Assembly (NCBI GenBank): GCA_019671135.1
Contig: JAHRHY010000003.1
Location: forward strand, 434,001-498,000
Direction of reading: 5' to 3'
DNA length: 64,000 bases
From: Linnemannia hyalina
Lineage: Eukaryota; Mortierellomycota; Mortierellomycetes; Mortierellales; Mortierellaceae
Made by a program: the position numbers and the translations under genes. The notes below the pieces were generated by a model. It was given only the letters and a program-made list of their open reading frames with translations, ran no database searches and was not told the DNA's origin. Below, in pieces: positions 59,901 to 64,000 of the stretch; the first letter of the stretch is position 1, and each line of letters begins with the position of its first letter.

Positions 59901-62355
59901 GCAAGCAAGTGAACAAACAAGAAGTGTGAGGATCACAACATGAGCAACAACAGTACAGTAGGGGTAAACAAAAAAGACGCGACAGAACCAAAGAGGTCGC
60001 ATACCTTGTAGTAGTGACCGTTGATCCAGACGCTGCACTTGTCGGTCAGCTTTTGCTGGTTCTCGTCGATGATGGTGAGGACATGTCCCGCAGCACTCTG
60101 GCGCTCGATAAAGTCCAGATACCCCTATGAATGCAAAGCATTTGTTAAGAGATCAGTTGGCCGGTTCTGAAACATATTAATTTGAATGATGATTACCAGA
60201 CCCAGTAATAGAAAAATCGACTCCGCCCATTAAACACTGGTGGACATATGGCGCCAAATGTCTGCCTCTGCACAAAAATAGATCCCCTCAACCGTGTTAT
60301 GTCATCTTACCTTGGTGAAGTAAGCAGAGCTGCTCTCACCATTGCTAATCACATCCATCACAAACGCGCCTCGCTTGTTGGACAACTCTGGCAACTCAAT
60401 CGTGATCTCATGCGTCTCCAAGGCCGGGAACTCCTGAACAAGCGTGTGCTCCCAGTTGGGTGTCAATCCATCCAGGTTCAACTTCTCGCCAATGAACCCA
60501 CTCTCGTGTTGCTGGAGGTAATCAAACGTCTTGACCTCAAAGACGCGCACAAGGATCTTGGGTGCGTTCTTGGCACGGAGCTTGAAGAACACCGCATCTG
60601 AGGGCAGGAAACGACTTGGGTTGTTTTGAGAAAACTTGAGGATCGTCTGCTTGGTCAACAAGGACAAGTTCTCGTGCTTGGACAGCATGTTAGACCTATA
60701 TAATAAAATCAGCCGTAAATATTAGCATGTGCAGGCACACCAATTTCTCACGGTCGGATCGGATCGCGGAATAAACTATGGGAGCAAAAAACAAACATGG
60801 TTCATAAAACGTCATACGTACCACTTTGCAAGGTCCTTGTCGCCCGAAGTGAGCATGATGCGTGCTAACAGCGGATTCAAAAAGTCATTAACCTCATAAT
60901 AGGGCTCAAACTCGGCTGCTGACTTGGCCTCACGAATAAAGTGAGACAGGTACTCTTCCTCCACTTCATCGTGGCGCTCCGCCTTCGCGGCAGGGACCCT
61001 CTATTACATTGACATTCATGCAAAAAGGCACGATGATGAGTATTACTTTGTTACAATTACCCAACGTCAGTTAGAAGGTGCGTATGTATGAAGGTGTGAA
61101 CTTACAGAAGACCACGATGAAAGAGTCCAATACGGAGCGTCCGACACTGGTTGCTGGAACACGGAAATCTTGTCGTTGCCCTTCTCCTTTGGTTGCGAGT
61201 TTCCACGAGAGAGAACGACGTATCTAAATTGGGGACATCGTTACGCCATGGTGTTAGTCAAGGGGTGTTTGGTATCACATACCGCGCCACTTCACAAAAT
61301 CTATTTTTTGCGCATTGTGTTGCATACCTTAGGAACTTTGCCTTGTCCAAGGTACCCCTCTTCAAGTCGTGCGTCAAACTCAAAAGGTAGACCGAAACCT
61401 TGTACCGCTCAAACTTTGGCGACAGACCATCGACGAACACCACCATCCTGTCCAACCACTCCTTGTAAGCAGCATCCTTGTCGGCCGCAAAGGGTTCAGG
61501 AACGATCCTGTTCTCGAGCAACCCAACAAACTTTTCATTGTCCATGAGCGACGGATCCTCTTTCTTGAGCCACTCCAACTGTGCGCGGGTCAATTGAGAA
61601 AATTGGAGAAGATTGTCCGAGAAATCAATCTTTTGTTCCTTGTACAGTCGGAGCAGGGTCTTGATGACAAAGAGGTCGATCCTGGTCGAGTCTGCTTGAC
61701 CAATGATCTCTAGACTCGAGGGCGAAAACTGTCGGGCAAAAGATTGGAAGAGGTTGAAGAGCTCATCCGGATCAAGTCCGTCGACGATCGACTCGAACTT
61801 CGGTTGGGCAAGGAGGTGAGGCCAAGATTCGCGAGGGATTGAAGTACTGTAGATGTTCGACTGGATCTCCTCCAACAGTTTCTCGGTCATGGTCTCTGTG
61901 CTGACCAAGGTCGGATCCAATGCCGTTGGCAAGTTCTCGACCCCGCGCGATTCCGAATCAGCCTCTGCCTCGTCATCATCATTGGTCGTATTGCCATCAC
62001 CACCGCCAGTTGCCTCGACGCCCTGGATGGCTTGAAGGATAGCAGGGTCGAGGTTGAGCTGTTTGAGGAGGGGATCAGGCTTGATAGGGTAGGCCAGGAA
62101 GGCCAATTGGGTCGTCAGTTGCTCGACGGCTCTCGAGTCCAGGACAACGTTAGAGTTTACTGCCGCGTTGAGGAGTGCCTGCGCTTCCTCGATCGCCTTG
62201 GCAGTCACTGACACCTCGCCGGTCTGTAGTTGCTGGGAGAGATATCGGAGACGGTAGAGGTAGTACTCTTCTGTGTTGGGCGTGAGGTCCTTGACCAGCT
62301 GTGGACGCGAGGCCGGGTTCAGGGCGAAGTCCTCTTGCAAGGTCAAAGTCGTCAT
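53908..62355 (-). CDS. Giant 2302-residue protein of unrecognised family
   Basis: Fifteen exons, all with GT-AG ends and matching phases: 62355-61328, 61223-61106, 61000-60822, 60695-60311, 60124-60005, 59882-59700, 59617-59337, 59230-58778, 58684-58147, 58043-57291, 57181-56865, 56763-56409, 56304-55971, 55878-55237, 55130-53908. Introns are 82-186 nt. The first ~340 residues are helical and acidic. Residues about 400-1300 look beta-rich, like a chain of Ig/macroglobulin-like modules (phrases such as VKVYLRTDNSGQVFLGHLQD and VSVPFSALKDGSFLQVVASD). A distinctive block near 1315-1375 reads WNCHELNLFLYKK followed by NKLMKSFMDNYFIG. An acidic, Lys-rich disordered linker follows, then a helical segment and a beta-rich end with repeated FAVQNEELIKEYLMNR-like helices. 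No signal peptide, membrane span or catalytic motif is evident, suggesting a cytosolic protein. I do not recognise it. Confidence 0.82.
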
Positions 62356-62798
62356 GGTAGGTAGTGGTTATTGGTCCGGGAAATATGTATGTGTGTTAGG
62401 TGTGAAAAAGTAGCGGGAGGCAAAAGGGATAGTAAAAGGTGACGAAAAGGCAGGGGAGATTGTTTGATATTTTTTGTTGAGAATTAGAAAATGTGGCCAT
62501 GAAAAGTGGGGAAAGGATGTGTTAAATACAAAAAGGCTGAGTGGAGTGACGTCGTTTTTACCTTTTGCTCTGGATGGACTGGTGGCGCTGCGGCAAAGTG
62601 AATGATAAGTTCACACCATGTCTGGTAATCAACTATGCTGCCATATGTCTTGTGGTTTTTTTTTTTTTGGTCTTTTTTATTTGTTCAAGAAAAGATTCAT
62701 GCATGTAAAAAAAGGAAAAAAGAAAGAAAGGCTATGGTACACAACCTGGCGTGGGTATTCTGTTTGTTGTTTGTTGTTGCCGGTCTATTTTTTTTTGC
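62356..62798. other. Promoter region of the giant gene
   Basis: 443 bp between the start codon of the giant gene and the stop codon of the UPF0658 gene, both on the minus strand. It holds the promoter of the former and the 3' flank of the latter; no gene seen. Confidence 0.55.
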
Positions 62799-64000
62799 CT
62801 ACTCGATCTCCATCTTGTCATCGTACGACCGTTCATTCCGAGGAGAACCGGCTTTTCGTGGGGGTTGAGAGGTCGTAGACGAGTGATCAGAGTTGGGCTT
62901 GATGTGATAGGTATCCTGGATTTTCTTGAGCGCAGGGTAGGCCATCAGATTCTGGGTGGCTCCGTCGTCGCCATGGTTGTATTCCATGGGGATTGAAGGC
63001 TCAGACTCGATAGGATCCTCGTCGATTTCGAAAGGCTTCTTGGGCGTGATGATCCTGCTCTTCTCGGAGATCAATAGACCCTTACCGTAATTCCGGTAGC
63101 AGTATATCATAAAGAACAGGGTGATCAACACCAGCACCAGTGTCACCGAGACTATGGGTGGGAAAGAATAAGGACGTGCAAGACAGAATTGTGTAAGTTA
63201 CTTTGGACCTCACGATCACTTTTTGAAAAGTATGTGAACAGAAAAATGATACTTACTGAAGAAGGTGAGGTACTTGCGCGAGGCCTGGAACTTGTCCTGA
63301 TTCCGAGGCAAATGGAGATACACGAGCTGATAGATAAAGTAGGGCTCGGCAGCCGCGAGGCAGATAATGACAAAGATGGAGACGATTTTCTTCTCTTTCA
63401 TGACGCCAAAGAAGGCTAAGGCCAAGAGAATAATGGACGCGGGGATAGAGAGGCTGACCAACAAGTGCTGGCGAAACACTTGGCGGCCGCCGATAGTACC
63501 AATATACGTGTGGTCTGTCGTTCCAACGAGCGCGAACATCTGGGTCGCAAAGCCCACGAAAAAGAACACGTCAAACTTGAGTAACGTGATGAGGATCTCG
63601 TAGGCCTTGTGCATTTCTATGACAAAAATGGGGGTGAAGGACAAGCGACGTTAGGAGGGCTGTTTGCAGTAATGAAAGTACGATATCCGAATTGAGCTAT
63701 GGGAGAGACTACTCACTCCGCATCTTCAGGTCACTATGTAAAAGTTGCGCGAAGATAAGGGCAAAAGGAGAAAAGAAAGACGACAATGAGGTGTAAGTCT
63801 TGGGTATCACACGAGAAAGAATTAAGATTATTCGGCGGACATGGGTAACGTTTGTGTTGTGTTCAATTGTTAACCAAGTCAAAGGAGAAAGAAAAATAAT
63901 ACTTACGCGCCCAGGAATCGAAACATCTCCCAGCCAAAGACCCTGGCGAGCTTGAACGCGCAAAAGATCAAAAAGATGCTACTCACTCCCATGGTGACCG
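62799..64000 (-). CDS. UPF0658 Golgi apparatus membrane protein, 3' part
   Basis: The gene runs off the right edge; the visible exons are 64000-63907 (partial), 63733-63717 (17-nt microexon), 63616-63257 and 63151-62799, all in phase. The protein shows a membrane segment, FGWEMFRFLGADLKMRKMHK (joined over two introns), then LLKFDVFFFVGFATQ, several further spans and a cytosolic tail. The FGW...GAD...KFDVFFFVGF pattern is that of fungal UPF0658 proteins, placed in the Golgi in fission yeast; their biochemical role is unknown. About 274 residues are visible; the N-terminal spans are outside. A splice-like GTGAGT near 63988 could instead end an exon there, but the open frame with its membrane segment argues against it. 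Confidence 0.78.

Noticed and set aside
53908..62355. Assignment of the giant protein to alpha-2-macroglobulins
   Set aside because: The beta-rich modules are suggestive, but there is no signal peptide, bait region or thioester motif (GCGEQ) anywhere in the joined protein.

Overview
The window is nuclear DNA of a filamentous fungus. Genes carry many short GT-AG introns (mostly 80-200 nt). The products include a forkhead factor, a GPI-lipid remodelling CWH43 protein, a UPF0658 Golgi membrane protein, a SAD/BRSK-type kinase and a mitochondrial HMG-box protein. Long poly-Q/poly-N/Ser-Thr tracts and GA/CT-rich intergenic DNA suggest an early-diverging lineage such as Mortierellomycota. That placement is an inference from style and was not tested. 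All exon models below were built by hand from splice motifs, frame and protein continuity; nearly all protein genes lie on the minus strand.

Layout. 0.9-3.2 kb: forkhead transcription factor. 5.2-9.0 kb: Ras-like GTPase with a ~745-residue N-terminal extension, a 12-nt microexon and a CTIM CAAX box. 11.8-16.3 kb: two convergent membrane-protein genes of unknown function separated by 97 bp that hold an A31 tract. 16.7-19.6 kb: a five-exon gene with a Caprin-like coiled coil. 20.9-25.1 kb: a decaying cluster of secreted S8 subtilases: one intact ORF that kept only the I9 prodomain and lost the catalytic triad, one internally deleted remnant, one frameshifted pseudogene, plus a 223-bp MITE-like inverted-repeat element. 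25.2-30.4 kb: nine-exon SAD/BRSK-type kinase whose KA1-like domain is split by a long low-complexity insert. 33.2-34.6 kb: two-HMG-box protein with a mitochondrial-type N-terminus.

34.9-41.9 kb is a retroelement island: several head-to-tail copies of one poly-A-tailed non-LTR family, all pointing to the minus strand. The longest copy has an uninterrupted 1039-residue ORF with a coiled coil, an RNase H domain with all four catalytic acids and zinc-knuckle clusters, but no reverse transcriptase. Its 5' end lies just upstream of a tRNA-Gly(GCC) gene. Short copies share a 5' terminal GGGCCTACC sequence.

43.1-47.4 kb: CWH43 (seven exons). 48.0-51.2 kb: an Ala/Glu-rich helical repeat protein ending in a polybasic CLIM CAAX box, with a 16-nt first coding exon. 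53.9-62.4 kb: a 15-exon gene for a 2302-residue protein of a family I do not recognise. 62.8 kb to the window end: 3' part of a UPF0658 Golgi membrane protein gene with a 17-nt microexon.

The genes do not form one pathway. The strongest leads for new biology are the RNase H ORF without reverse transcriptase and its short derivatives, the catalytically dead I9-only secreted protein, the CAAX-anchored helical rod protein, and the giant unknown protein.
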